30,399 nt of DNA from Hungateiclostridiaceae bacterium UBA3934 (lineage in GTDB: Bacteria; Bacillota; Clostridia; Acetivibrionales; DTU013). The DNA lies in assembly GCA_002385815.1 (NCBI GenBank), contig DGEE01000039.1, forward strand, positions 1 through 30,399, written 5' to 3'. A model generated the notes under the pieces. It searched no databases, was not told where the DNA came from, and worked only from the letters and a program-made list of their open reading frames with translations. Position 1 is the first letter of the stretch. Each line of letters opens with the position of its first letter. The position numbers and the translations under genes are program-made. This document shows, in pieces, positions 16,384-22,706 of the stretch.

Positions 16384-18015
16384 TTATCTGTCCTCAAGAT
16401 TCTTTTTGTCCAGCAGACCCTTGTATTTCTCGGGGAGCAAATCCTTGTCATCGCATTCTTCGATGGCCAGCATGGTCATAAACTGTACCTGCTGAGTGCC
16501 GGGCCGACACCTGATTATTGCCTCGGAAATGATGTCGGCTGTGAGAACGGTGCCTTCCCTGTCGTCTTCGTTGGCAAGTTCATATGCCTTCCTGACTACG
16601 GTCTCGATCTCCGCCCCGGTATAATTCTCCGTTTCTTCGGCAAAAGGCATAAAGTCCTCAACATCTGTTTCAAATTTGTATTTGTTGATTATGATCCTGA
16701 ATATTTCTGCCCTTTCTTCAGCATCAGGCAGCAGGATCGGTATCTTCTTGTCGAATCTTCCGGCCCTTTTCAGTGCCGGGTCCATCAGGTCCGGCCTGTT
16801 GGTGGCAGCGATGAAAATCACCTTGCCTCTATTATTTGTATTACCGGTAAACTGCAAAAATTCGCTGAATATATTCCTGCTGACACCGCTGTCCCCGCTG
16901 TCCCCTCTCCTGAAAGCCGTGTCGATCTCGTCTACGAACACGATGACCGGATGCTGTGATTGGGCTCCAAGGAGGCATTTTTTGAAATTTTTCTCGCTTT
17001 CCCCGACATATTGCCCCAATATCCTCGACATATCTATCTTTACACAGTTAAAGCCGCTGGCCTTGGCCAGGGCATAGACGAGCAATGTCTTGCCTGTACC
17101 AGAAGGCCCGCAGAGCAGAATGCCCATCGGTACTCGCCTCAGATCGCCCTTCAGTATGGGGTTGACTACGTTTTTAAGCAGGTAATCCTTAGCCTTGTCC
17201 ATCCCGCCGATATCCTCGAAGCCAATCTCCGGGTAAATGAATTCCAGTACATCACCATACTCTTTTTGGAGCACGGAATGTTTCTTTTCCTTGATGAAAT
17301 CAAAGCTTATGGGTATGCCTTCTGCTTCTGATTTCAGCTTGATATCCTTTATCGACTTCTTGCTGAGTCCGGAGGATAACTGGGCGAATTCATCCGCTGA
17401 TATATCTGTCTTTACTTCGCCGTCCCTGAGCAAATACTCTATATACTCCCTGCGCTGGGCCTCATCGGGCAGGCCTACGAATATAGGCTCGATCCTGTAG
17501 GAGGACTTGAGCACCTCCCTGCTCACATCAGCCAGGTTGTCGGCCAGCATCATGATACAGCTTCCCACAGATGATATCTTCGGGCTGACAGACCATTCAC
17601 ATATCCATATCAGCGCCATCCGTTCCTCGAGCGTCATACTGGCGATGTCGCCGGAGGGTATTATTTTCTCCACATGGTCAATGAAAAGTGCCATCTTCGT
17701 ATTTTTCAGCGCCTTGTCGATATAGGGGAAAATCCTGGAAGGCATGGCATTCATCAGGTTGGAGGCCTCGTTCGCTGTAATTATGTTGAACTCCTTTTCC
17801 ATGCCTGCATCAAAGAAAGTCAACCCTCTTGAGATATCATAGAACGCTATTATCCCAAAGTTCCTCTTCTTTATGAATTCCTCATAGATATACCTGTCCA
17901 TGTATCTGTAATTGTCTACAAGATCCCGGACATTGAAATAAAAAAGGAATTCATGGGAAATACCTGCTCTGTATTTGCTTAAAAAGCTGTCATACCAGAA
18001 TTCGCCTGACGGCAC
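16384..18015 (-). CDS. Two-domain AAA ATPase, Ycf46-like (degenerate D1, active Cdc48/Vps4-type D2)
   Basis: 543 residues. Residues 15-225 look like a decayed AAA domain: a Walker B-like ALFIDHVEK strand is present but no Walker A. Residues 265-500 form a full classic AAA domain: IGFEDIGG box, Walker A GPSGTGKT (303-310), pore loop GQYVGES (334-340), Walker B VFVDEID (359-365), sensor 1 ATNRPD (404-409), arginine fingers in ALKRAGRFD, and sensor 2 NYTGAEIE. This order matches cyanobacterial/plastid Ycf46 and the Cdc48/Vps4 class that unfolds or disassembles protein polymers. The GTG at 18015 is chosen because GGAGGG lies six bases upstream; a TTG at 18111 has no ribosome site and would lie upstream of the predicted transcript start. 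It heads the operon with pspA-like and membrane-protein genes. Confidence 0.87.
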   Translation of the reverse strand: MPSGEFWYDSFLSKYRAGISHEFLFYFNVRDLVDNYRYMDRYIYEEFIKKRNFGIIAFYDISRGLTFFDAGMEKEFNIITANEASNLMNAMPSRIFPYIDKALKNTKMALFIDHVEKIIPSGDIASMTLEERMALIWICEWSVSPKISSVGSCIMMLADNLADVSREVLKSSYRIEPIFVGLPDEAQRREYIEYLLRDGEVKTDISADEFAQLSSGLSKKSIKDIKLKSEAEGIPISFDFIKEKKHSVLQKEYGDVLEFIYPEIGFEDIGGMDKAKDYLLKNVVNPILKGDLRRVPMGILLCGPSGTGKTLLVYALAKASGFNCVKIDMSRILGQYVGESEKNFKKCLLGAQSQHPVIVFVDEIDTAFRRGDSGDSGVSRNIFSEFLQFTGNTNNRGKVIFIAATNRPDLMDPALKRAGRFDKKIPILLPDAEERAEIFRIIINKYKFETDVEDFMPFAEETENYTGAEIETVVRKAYELANEDDREGTVLTADIISEAIIRCRPGTQQVQFMTMLAIEECDDKDLLPEKYKGLLDKKNLEDR

Positions 18016-18109
18016 TGCAATCCCTCCATTTCGTCCGTGAAACCAGGTCAAATCCTGCAGTTCAGATGCCCCTCTTCGCCGGAAATGCCAGTCAAAAATT
18101 TCACGATGC

Positions 18110-18143
18110 AAACAATTATACGATAAATATTATCAATTGTTTA
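18110..18143 (-). promoter_or_regulatory. Promoter of the AAA-PspA module, inside an 8-bp inverted repeat
   Basis: On the minus strand TAAACA (18138-18143) is 17 bases from a perfect TATAAT (18115-18120). The two arms of an exact inverted repeat, AAACAATT at 18110-18117 and AATTGTTT at 18135-18142, cover the -10 and -35 boxes. This placement fits a repressor operator. The predicted start near 18108 leaves a leader of about 90 bases. Confidence 0.5.
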
Positions 18144-18172
18144 TTAAACATTTATTTTTTAAGCGTTATTTG

Positions 18173-18190
18173 CAGACAATACAGTCTGTA
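18173..18190 (+). promoter_or_regulatory. Possible operator upstream of the HMA gene
   Basis: Two overlapping dyads occur just before the ribosome site: CAGAC (18173-18177) with GTCTG (18184-18188), and TACA-GTC-TGTA (18180-18190). The second resembles a CopY box (TACA-N2-TGTA) but with a three-base spacer, so the link to copper control is only suggestive. Confidence 0.3.
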
Positions 18191-18213
18191 TCGATCATTC
18201 AAGGAGGATGCCT

Positions 18214-18420
18214 ATGGAAAAAGAATTCACAGTCCCGTCAATAACCTGCAGCACCTGCTCCAGCCGCATCAGCAGCGAACTGGGCCGCCTCGAAGGTGTC
18301 GCCGGCGTCGATATCGACCTGAAAACCCAAACTGTAAAGGTTTCATTCGATCCTGACCTGAGAAGTCCTCAGGAAATCAGGAAGAAAATTGCGGATCTGG
18401 GCTACGAAGTAATGGAGTGA
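18214..18420 (+). CDS. Small HMA-domain metal-binding protein (CopZ-like)
   Basis: 68 residues making one heavy-metal-associated domain (beta-alpha-beta-beta-alpha-beta). The metal site is C12/C15 in SITCSTCSSRI, in place of the usual GMTCxxC. The rest fits the family: LEGVAGVDIDLKTQTVKVSFD and IRKKIADLGYEV. Such proteins carry Cu(I) or similar soft metals to P-type ATPases or repressors, but no metal ATPase or CsoR/CopY regulator is in the window. The ATG at 18214 follows AAGGAGG by six bases; an ATG at 18208 overlaps that site. The 3' end is shared with a hairpin that also overlaps the converging gntR gene. Confidence 0.9.
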   Translation: MEKEFTVPSITCSTCSSRISSELGRLEGVAGVDIDLKTQTVKVSFDPDLRSPQEIRKKIADLGYEVME

Positions 18421-18438
18421 TCCACTTCATTACTTCGT
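18404..18438. terminator. Bidirectional hairpin overlapping both convergent stop codons
   Basis: A 16-bp stem (arms 18404-18419 and 18423-18438, one G-T wobble) with a three-base gap between the arms covers the last codons and stop of the HMA gene and the last codons and stop of gntR. No strong T run follows on either side, so it may block or pair transcripts as well as terminate them. Confidence 0.55.
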
Positions 18439-19113
18439 CTCATTCCTCTTCAGCGACCTGATGATCGTCTCCTCCTGATTCTTTATATGACGCCGGGCTG
18501 CTTCCATTGCAGTTTCCGGATTCCCGGCGATTATCGCCTCATATATTTCCGTATGTTCCCTTATCAGTTCCCTGCTGCTGCTGTAATCCTTGATATATAC
18601 GATCCTGAACCGCTGGATCTGTTCTCTCAGGTTGTTGGATATCTGTATCAGCTTATCGTTCCTGGATGATCTGTAAATGACATCGTGGAATTCCACGTCC
18701 TTTTTTATCGACCCCTGCAGGTTTTCCTTTTCCACATAGTTGATAAACTGGTCGAGAAGATGTCTTAGTTCCTTCTTTTCATCATCAGTGATACGCGTTG
18801 CGGACAGGGATGTCGCAAGGCCGTCCAATGTTGCCCGGACCTCAAGTACATCCATTATATCTTTGACTGAAAGCTCCGCTACATGCGCTCCCTTTCTCGG
18901 CAGCATCTCTACAAGCCCTTCGAGCTCCAGTTTTCTGATCGCCTCTCTCACCGGTGTCCTGCTCACACCCATCTTCTCCGCCACTTGCACTTCCATGAGC
19001 CTTTGCCCGGGTTTCAGCTCACCGACGATGATTGCTTCTCTGAGAGTATCAAAAATCACATCCCTCAAGGGCTTGTAATCATTAAGATTGACCTTTGACA
19101 GCTTACCTGCCAT
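18430..19113 (-). CDS. GntR-family transcriptional regulator, FadR/FCD subfamily
   Basis: 227 residues. Residues 12-80 form a winged helix-turn-helix: LREAIIVGELKPGQRLMEVQ, then VAEKMGVSRTPVREAIRKLE and the wing LPRKGAHVAEL. Residues 85-215 form an all-helical FCD ligand domain with the metal-site pattern VEFHDVIYRSS, EHTEIYEAI and ARRHIKNQEE. Such regulators respond to small organic acids; the effector here is unknown. AAGGAGATG stands ten bases before the ATG. It follows ispE by 55 bases and is probably co-transcribed, the position taken by purR in B. subtilis. Confidence 0.92.
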   Translation of the reverse strand: MAGKLSKVNLNDYKPLRDVIFDTLREAIIVGELKPGQRLMEVQVAEKMGVSRTPVREAIRKLELEGLVEMLPRKGAHVAELSVKDIMDVLEVRATLDGLATSLSATRITDDEKKELRHLLDQFINYVEKENLQGSIKKDVEFHDVIYRSSRNDKLIQISNNLREQIQRFRIVYIKDYSSSRELIREHTEIYEAIIAGNPETAMEAARRHIKNQEETIIRSLKRNETK

Positions 19114-19168
19114 TACTGAACATCTCCTTTACCCGCTTTGTACGATTTTCAACAATTATCTCCCGCCA

Positions 19169-20032
19169 TCAGACCGTCTTTGCGATCCAGCATTCCCATT
19201 GCGGATATGCTGAAAGCATTGTATATGCCTCAAGTGCTTTCTCCTGATCAGCGAACAATCCAAACACTGACGGTCCGCTCCCACTCATGAGACTCGCCTC
19301 CGCACCAGCCTTCTCCATGCGACCTTTAGCAAGACTTACTGTGTCATGCCAGCGCATGGTCACAAGCTCCAGGACATTTTTCATGTGCCGCGATGCCTCT
19401 TTGATATCTCTTTTCGCCAATGCACCGATCAGCTGCCCGGTGTCGGGCCTGTCCTGCTCTGTCACCTGCGACATATCGAACCGGCTGAATACCTGGGGTG
19501 TTGATATCGCTATATCGGGCCTGACTATCACAACATCGACTCCGCTGAAATCCGGCAGGGGAGTGAGTATCTCGCCTATCCCCTCTGCAAGCCTGGTCCC
19601 GCCTTCAATACAAAAGGGCACATCAGCTCCTATCCGAAGCCCCAGTCGTTTCAGCTCGCCTATGTCCAGACCCAGATCATACAGTTCATTGATACCTTTC
19701 AATACTGCAGCCGCGTCTGTACTGCCTCCGGCCAGCCCGGCAGCCACAGGGATCCTTTTGATGATCCTTACCCGAAGCCCGCCTGCCAGCCCATATCGTT
19801 CAAACATCAGCTCTGCAGCTCTCCATGCTGTGTTCGTACTGTCTGCGGGCAACGATCTGTCGCTGCATTCCAGATGTATACCTGCTTCCCTTGTCTTCTC
19901 AAGGCATATGGTGTCATGGAGAGAAACTGTCTGCATTATCATTTTGAGTTCATGGTAGCCATCTTCTCTTTTGCGGACCACATCAAGAGAAAGATTGATT
20001 TTTGCATAAGCAGGTATTTCAATATAAGACAT
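19169..20032 (-). CDS. ispE: 4-diphosphocytidyl-2-C-methyl-D-erythritol kinase
   Basis: 287 residues, normal for IspE, a GHMP kinase of the methylerythritol phosphate route to isoprenoids that phosphorylates CDP-methylerythritol with ATP. Visible motifs are the catalytic-region AYAKINLSLDV with EDGYHEL near the N-terminus, the GHMP ATP loop PVAAGLAGGSTDAAA at about 91-105, and the C-terminal SLMSGSGPSVFGLF. GAGGTAACG precedes the ATG. The sipL terminator lies just upstream, so ispE-gntR seem to be transcribed from their own promoter at 20063-20091. Confidence 0.96.
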   Translation of the reverse strand: MSYIEIPAYAKINLSLDVVRKREDGYHELKMIMQTVSLHDTICLEKTREAGIHLECSDRSLPADSTNTAWRAAELMFERYGLAGGLRVRIIKRIPVAAGLAGGSTDAAAVLKGINELYDLGLDIGELKRLGLRIGADVPFCIEGGTRLAEGIGEILTPLPDFSGVDVVIVRPDIAISTPQVFSRFDMSQVTEQDRPDTGQLIGALAKRDIKEASRHMKNVLELVTMRWHDTVSLAKGRMEKAGAEASLMSGSGPSVFGLFADQEKALEAYTMLSAYPQWECWIAKTV

Positions 20033-20058
20033 CGTTACCTCGACATATACAGTTTAAG

Positions 20059-20091
20059 GTATATTATATACAAAAAACATTGTCAATACAA
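20059..20091 (-). promoter_or_regulatory. Promoter of ispE-gntR with a 13-base palindrome over the -10 box
   Basis: On the minus strand TTGTAT (20086-20091) is 17 bases from a perfect TATAAT (20063-20068). The palindrome GTATATTATATAC (plus strand, 20059-20071) covers the -10. FCD-type GntR regulators often bind GT-rich dyads of this kind, so the downstream gntR product could act here. Confidence 0.5.
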
Positions 20092-20094
20092 TAA

Positions 20095-20126
20095 AAAGTG
20101 CCTTAAATCTTGTTTTCAGGCACTTT
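20095..20126 (-). terminator. Intrinsic terminator of sipL
   Basis: On the minus strand AAAGTGCCT pairs with AGGCACTTT around a 14-base loop and continues into TTATTG, giving a T5 tract. It lies 66 bases past the sipL stop. Confidence 0.75.
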
Positions 20127-20191
20127 GAAAAATCATTTCCTGCAAAATAAATACATTATCCGCAGTTGCGCTCAGGGTTTTTTCAGTCTGG

Positions 20192-21757
20192 TCACAGCTT
20201 TCTGGTGATGATTATCTGGCTCCCGGGCTCGATCTGATCCTTTTCGTACAAATCATTGCTTTTTATGATCTCATCGACCGTCGTATAATACCTCTTGGCT
20301 ATTTTCCACAGAGTGTCTCCGGGTTGTGTAAAATAGAGAGTTATGCTGGGTCTGGCCGCAGTCCTCTTTTCATCAGGAGGCTGTTCCGAAGCCTTTACTA
20401 TCACAGGAACGGAAATCTGTCTGCCGACCCTGGTTTTCAGGCCTATTACAAGGCGCACCTCCACCTCTCTGGCAGTAACGATGCTGTAGCTGTAGTGTTC
20501 TATTTCCATCTCCACTTCAAGGCCCATATCCGCCCTGGCACCCTTTACCTCTATGGACTGTCTGAAAGGTATTTCCCGATATGTGCAGTACACAGGCTGC
20601 CCTTCGCTGGAGGCCAGATACAGTACATTGCAGACAGCCACACCTTCTACGACGATGCGGTCATCGGTGATCTCCGCGGAGGAAAGCGTGAGTTTGCCCA
20701 GCACGTTGAAAAGTTCGAAAATGTCCGGCGCATCTTCATCGATCTCAATATTTTCTCTGACAGTCAGCTGGCTTTCATTCTCGGAAACAAGTTCATCGAG
20801 TACCAGATCTTCTTTCTCGATGTCCACTCTTGAATAAGGACTGTACGCATCTTCGACAAGCTCGATTTCTTTCCTGCCGCTGCATTGTGCATATATGTCC
20901 AGGACCACGTCACAGTGCAGACGTCTCAATTCCCCGTCCGCATCTTCCTCCGCTTCAAAGAAGGCTTCTCCCGGCGTGATATCGAGGCTGCTGCTGCAGG
21001 TCTCATCAATGCCCGGAATATCGATCATCTGTGTAAACGGTATCTCGTGCTCCATAAACTGTATGCTCCGGTTTTCATTGTCACCGATGTATAGGGTGGA
21101 AATGTTCAGGTCACCCCTGACAACGATCTTGTCATCGCTGGCCCTGTACTCTCTGCCGGTGATTTTTATATCGTTTCTCAGAATTTCATAGATAGCAGGT
21201 TTGCCCACAGGTATATCCAGCGTGTCGCTGATCCTGCAATCCATCTGGCACTGCCCCAGAAATGTATTTACTGTCGCTGCGTTCCTCAGGATCTGGATCC
21301 CCTCTGATCCCGTAAAATCTTTCGTTATGTATTGCTCAACTTCTTCCGTGACTTTCCCCGTCAGACTTACTACCGCCTTAACATTGACCTTCCTGCTGTT
21401 GAGTATTTCATATTCCATATGCTCTATGTCGCATTTGGCCCTGCATTGCATATCCTGCCTGGTACCGGGCATTTCCATCACATACTGGAACGCAGACGTG
21501 GATGTTATGCTTTTCACCGGCTGTTCAGGGTCATCAGAAACATAAAGTATTTTATATCTGACCGAGCCGTTCACGATTACTCTGTCCGCCGCTGTCTCCG
21601 CCCCGCTGACCCAGGCATCCCCGTCCAGCAGCAGTATACTCGCAATGTCCGGTTTTGTATCAGGTACGATTATATCGTTCTCGACTATGGTCTGTGTGGA
21701 ATCCTCACCTATCGTTCTATTAATCCTTACGGGCTCACCAACCAGTTCCAGAGACAT
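20192..21757 (-). CDS. sipL: SPOCS-domain (DUF3794) protein with C-terminal LysM, SipL-like
   Basis: 521 residues. Repeated SPOCS (DUF3794) units occupy residues 30-440, with recurring phrases such as PDIASILLLDGDAWV, VNGSVRYKILYVSDD, RGDLNISTLYIGDNENR and VEGVAVCNVLYLASSEGQ. A LysM domain closes the protein (about 474-520: QPGDTLWKIAKRYYTTVDEI). This matches Clostridioides SipL, which binds the coat ATPase SpoIVA and tethers the coat to the forespore membrane. Sporulation-specific (sigma-E) expression is expected from the family, but I could not confirm a sigma-E box. GGAGGGAGGATTTCAA precedes the ATG, and a CGCAT-N5-ATGCG dyad (21773-21787) abuts that site. Confidence 0.88.
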   Translation of the reverse strand: MSLELVGEPVRINRTIGEDSTQTIVENDIIVPDTKPDIASILLLDGDAWVSGAETAADRVIVNGSVRYKILYVSDDPEQPVKSITSTSAFQYVMEMPGTRQDMQCRAKCDIEHMEYEILNSRKVNVKAVVSLTGKVTEEVEQYITKDFTGSEGIQILRNAATVNTFLGQCQMDCRISDTLDIPVGKPAIYEILRNDIKITGREYRASDDKIVVRGDLNISTLYIGDNENRSIQFMEHEIPFTQMIDIPGIDETCSSSLDITPGEAFFEAEEDADGELRRLHCDVVLDIYAQCSGRKEIELVEDAYSPYSRVDIEKEDLVLDELVSENESQLTVRENIEIDEDAPDIFELFNVLGKLTLSSAEITDDRIVVEGVAVCNVLYLASSEGQPVYCTYREIPFRQSIEVKGARADMGLEVEMEIEHYSYSIVTAREVEVRLVIGLKTRVGRQISVPVIVKASEQPPDEKRTAARPSITLYFTQPGDTLWKIAKRYYTTVDEIIKSNDLYEKDQIEPGSQIIITRKL

Positions 21758-21902
21758 TTGAAATCCTCCCTCCGCATGACTAATGCGTTTATCCTCTCTA
21801 AATGTATATTGACAGGGCCTCTTAATTATTACAGGAAAATAGACAGGATTCCGGCATGCAGGTTGCTGCTGCGGACTGGATAAACACCATTTTTGACCAG
21901 GC

Positions 21903-22042
21903 TTCCTGACTGAGGAGCAGGTGTCCTGACTCCAGTCTGCCGTTCCGGCTTCCGGCCAGGCATCCCGGCTCCGGATCAGCCATCCTGACTCCGGACCAAC
22001 CGTCGTGACTCCAGGCCAGCCGCTCTGGTTCCGGACCAGCCG
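21903..22042. repeat. Seven degenerate tandem repeats with exact 20-bp period
   Basis: Units begin at 21903, 21923, 21943, 21963, 21983, 22003 and 22023, all 20 bases long with no indels. The approximate consensus is TCCTGACTCCGGACCAGCCG; the outer units are the most diverged. The period is not a multiple of three and no ORF covers it. It fills the gap between the veg terminator and the sipL upstream region. The rest of this 350-base gap (21758-21902) holds only the sipL leader and nothing else I recognise. Confidence 0.8.
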
Positions 22043-22051
22043 CCGGGCATC

Positions 22052-22077
22052 AAAAAAGCCCGATCATCCGATCGGGC
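22052..22077 (-). terminator. Intrinsic terminator of veg
   Basis: GCCCGATC (22058-22065) and GATCGGGC (22070-22077) form an 8-bp GC-rich stem with an ATCC loop, followed on the minus strand by six T. It begins 31 bases beyond the veg stop codon. Confidence 0.92.
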
Positions 22078-22107
22078 CCCAGGCTTTTAGTAGTTGCTTG
22101 CTATCTG

Positions 22108-22374
22108 TCAGCTCACGAGTATTTCCTGGTCGTCCTTGTAAATCACAAGTTCCACTGCTTTTGTCAGGATGTCCGTATAGCTGTAAGAAACTCTTCTTGT
22201 CATCTCGTACTCATTTTCAAACCTGATAACGAAGATGCTGGGATATGAGTTTTCTATGATGCCTTCCTTGATAAAAGCCTTTTTCCTGCCTTTATTGGCT
22301 TTCAGCTGTACTCTTTTGCCTATGCAGGTTTCAATGTTCTTCTTTATTTGAAAAAGGTCGCTCTTTTCAGCCAT
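22108..22374 (-). CDS. veg: Veg family protein
   Basis: 88 residues, the typical Veg length. Family features are KKNIETCIGKRVQLKANKGRK near the N-terminus and a central IIENSYPSIFVIRF with RRVSYSYTDILTKAVEL, an SH3-like small beta fold. In B. subtilis Veg is highly expressed and has been linked to biofilm gene control. GAGGTGATCAG lies before the ATG. Two tandem near-consensus promoters upstream suggest strong expression here too, and a clear terminator makes it a single-gene transcript. Confidence 0.94.
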   Translation of the reverse strand: MAEKSDLFQIKKNIETCIGKRVQLKANKGRKKAFIKEGIIENSYPSIFVIRFENEYEMTRRVSYSYTDILTKAVELVIYKDDQEILVS

Positions 22375-22401
22375 CTGATCACCTCGTCTTCTGTTTTAAT
22401 G

Positions 22402-22430
22402 ATTATATCACAAACCACATAGCTTGTCAA
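22402..22430 (-). promoter_or_regulatory. veg proximal promoter (perfect sigma-A consensus)
   Basis: On the minus strand TTGACA (22425-22430), a 17-base spacer, then TATAAT (22402-22407). Both boxes match consensus exactly; predicted start is about 20 bases before the veg start codon. Confidence 0.88.
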
Positions 22431-22442
22431 AAAAAAGTATAT

Positions 22443-22472
22443 ATTATAACAAGGGGGATTTGCTGATGTCAA
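22443..22472 (-). promoter_or_regulatory. veg distal promoter (perfect boxes, 18-base spacer)
   Basis: On the minus strand TTGACA (22467-22472), 18 bases, then TATAAT (22443-22448), placed 41 bases upstream of the proximal promoter. Confidence 0.82.
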
Positions 22473-22706
22473 GTACTTTTTAAAAATTCATGAATTTTGT
22501 CCGGTCTATCCATGGTTTTTGTCAAGGTGCGGTGATGCTCTCCAACCATGCAGTAATACGCCATCAGAGGGGAAGATCCCCTGAGCGCATCCCATTATTT
22601 GCCATGCACCAGCGAATTCCTCTCTGACGAGGAGAGTTTCCTGATACAAAAGGAGACATTTCCCGCCCATGGATAAATGCTTCCTGCAAAGGAGCAGTCG
22701 CTTTCA
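22473..22706. other. Gene-free gap between yabG and veg promoters, with small dyads
   Basis: I find no convincing ORF or known RNA here. Two inverted repeats are present: CATGGTT (22511-22517) with AACCATG (22544-22550), and AGGGG (22568-22572) with CCCCT (22578-22582), the latter a possible weak yabG terminator. A loose repeat of GGAGA-N2/3-TTCC occurs near 22631 and 22652. Confidence 0.4.

Noticed and set aside
18016..18111. Extended N-terminus of the AAA ATPase from a TTG at 18111
   Set aside because: It lacks a ribosome site and would begin upstream of the predicted transcript start; the GTG at 18015 has an excellent site.
18180..18190. True CopY operator
   Set aside because: The spacer is three bases rather than two and no copY gene is present, so only a possible operator is annotated.
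21903..22042. CRISPR array
   Set aside because: The 20-base units are contiguous with no spacers and too degenerate; there are no cas genes in the window.
22494..22525. Third TTGACA upstream of veg as another promoter
   Set aside because: No acceptable -10 box lies 16-18 bases downstream on the minus strand.
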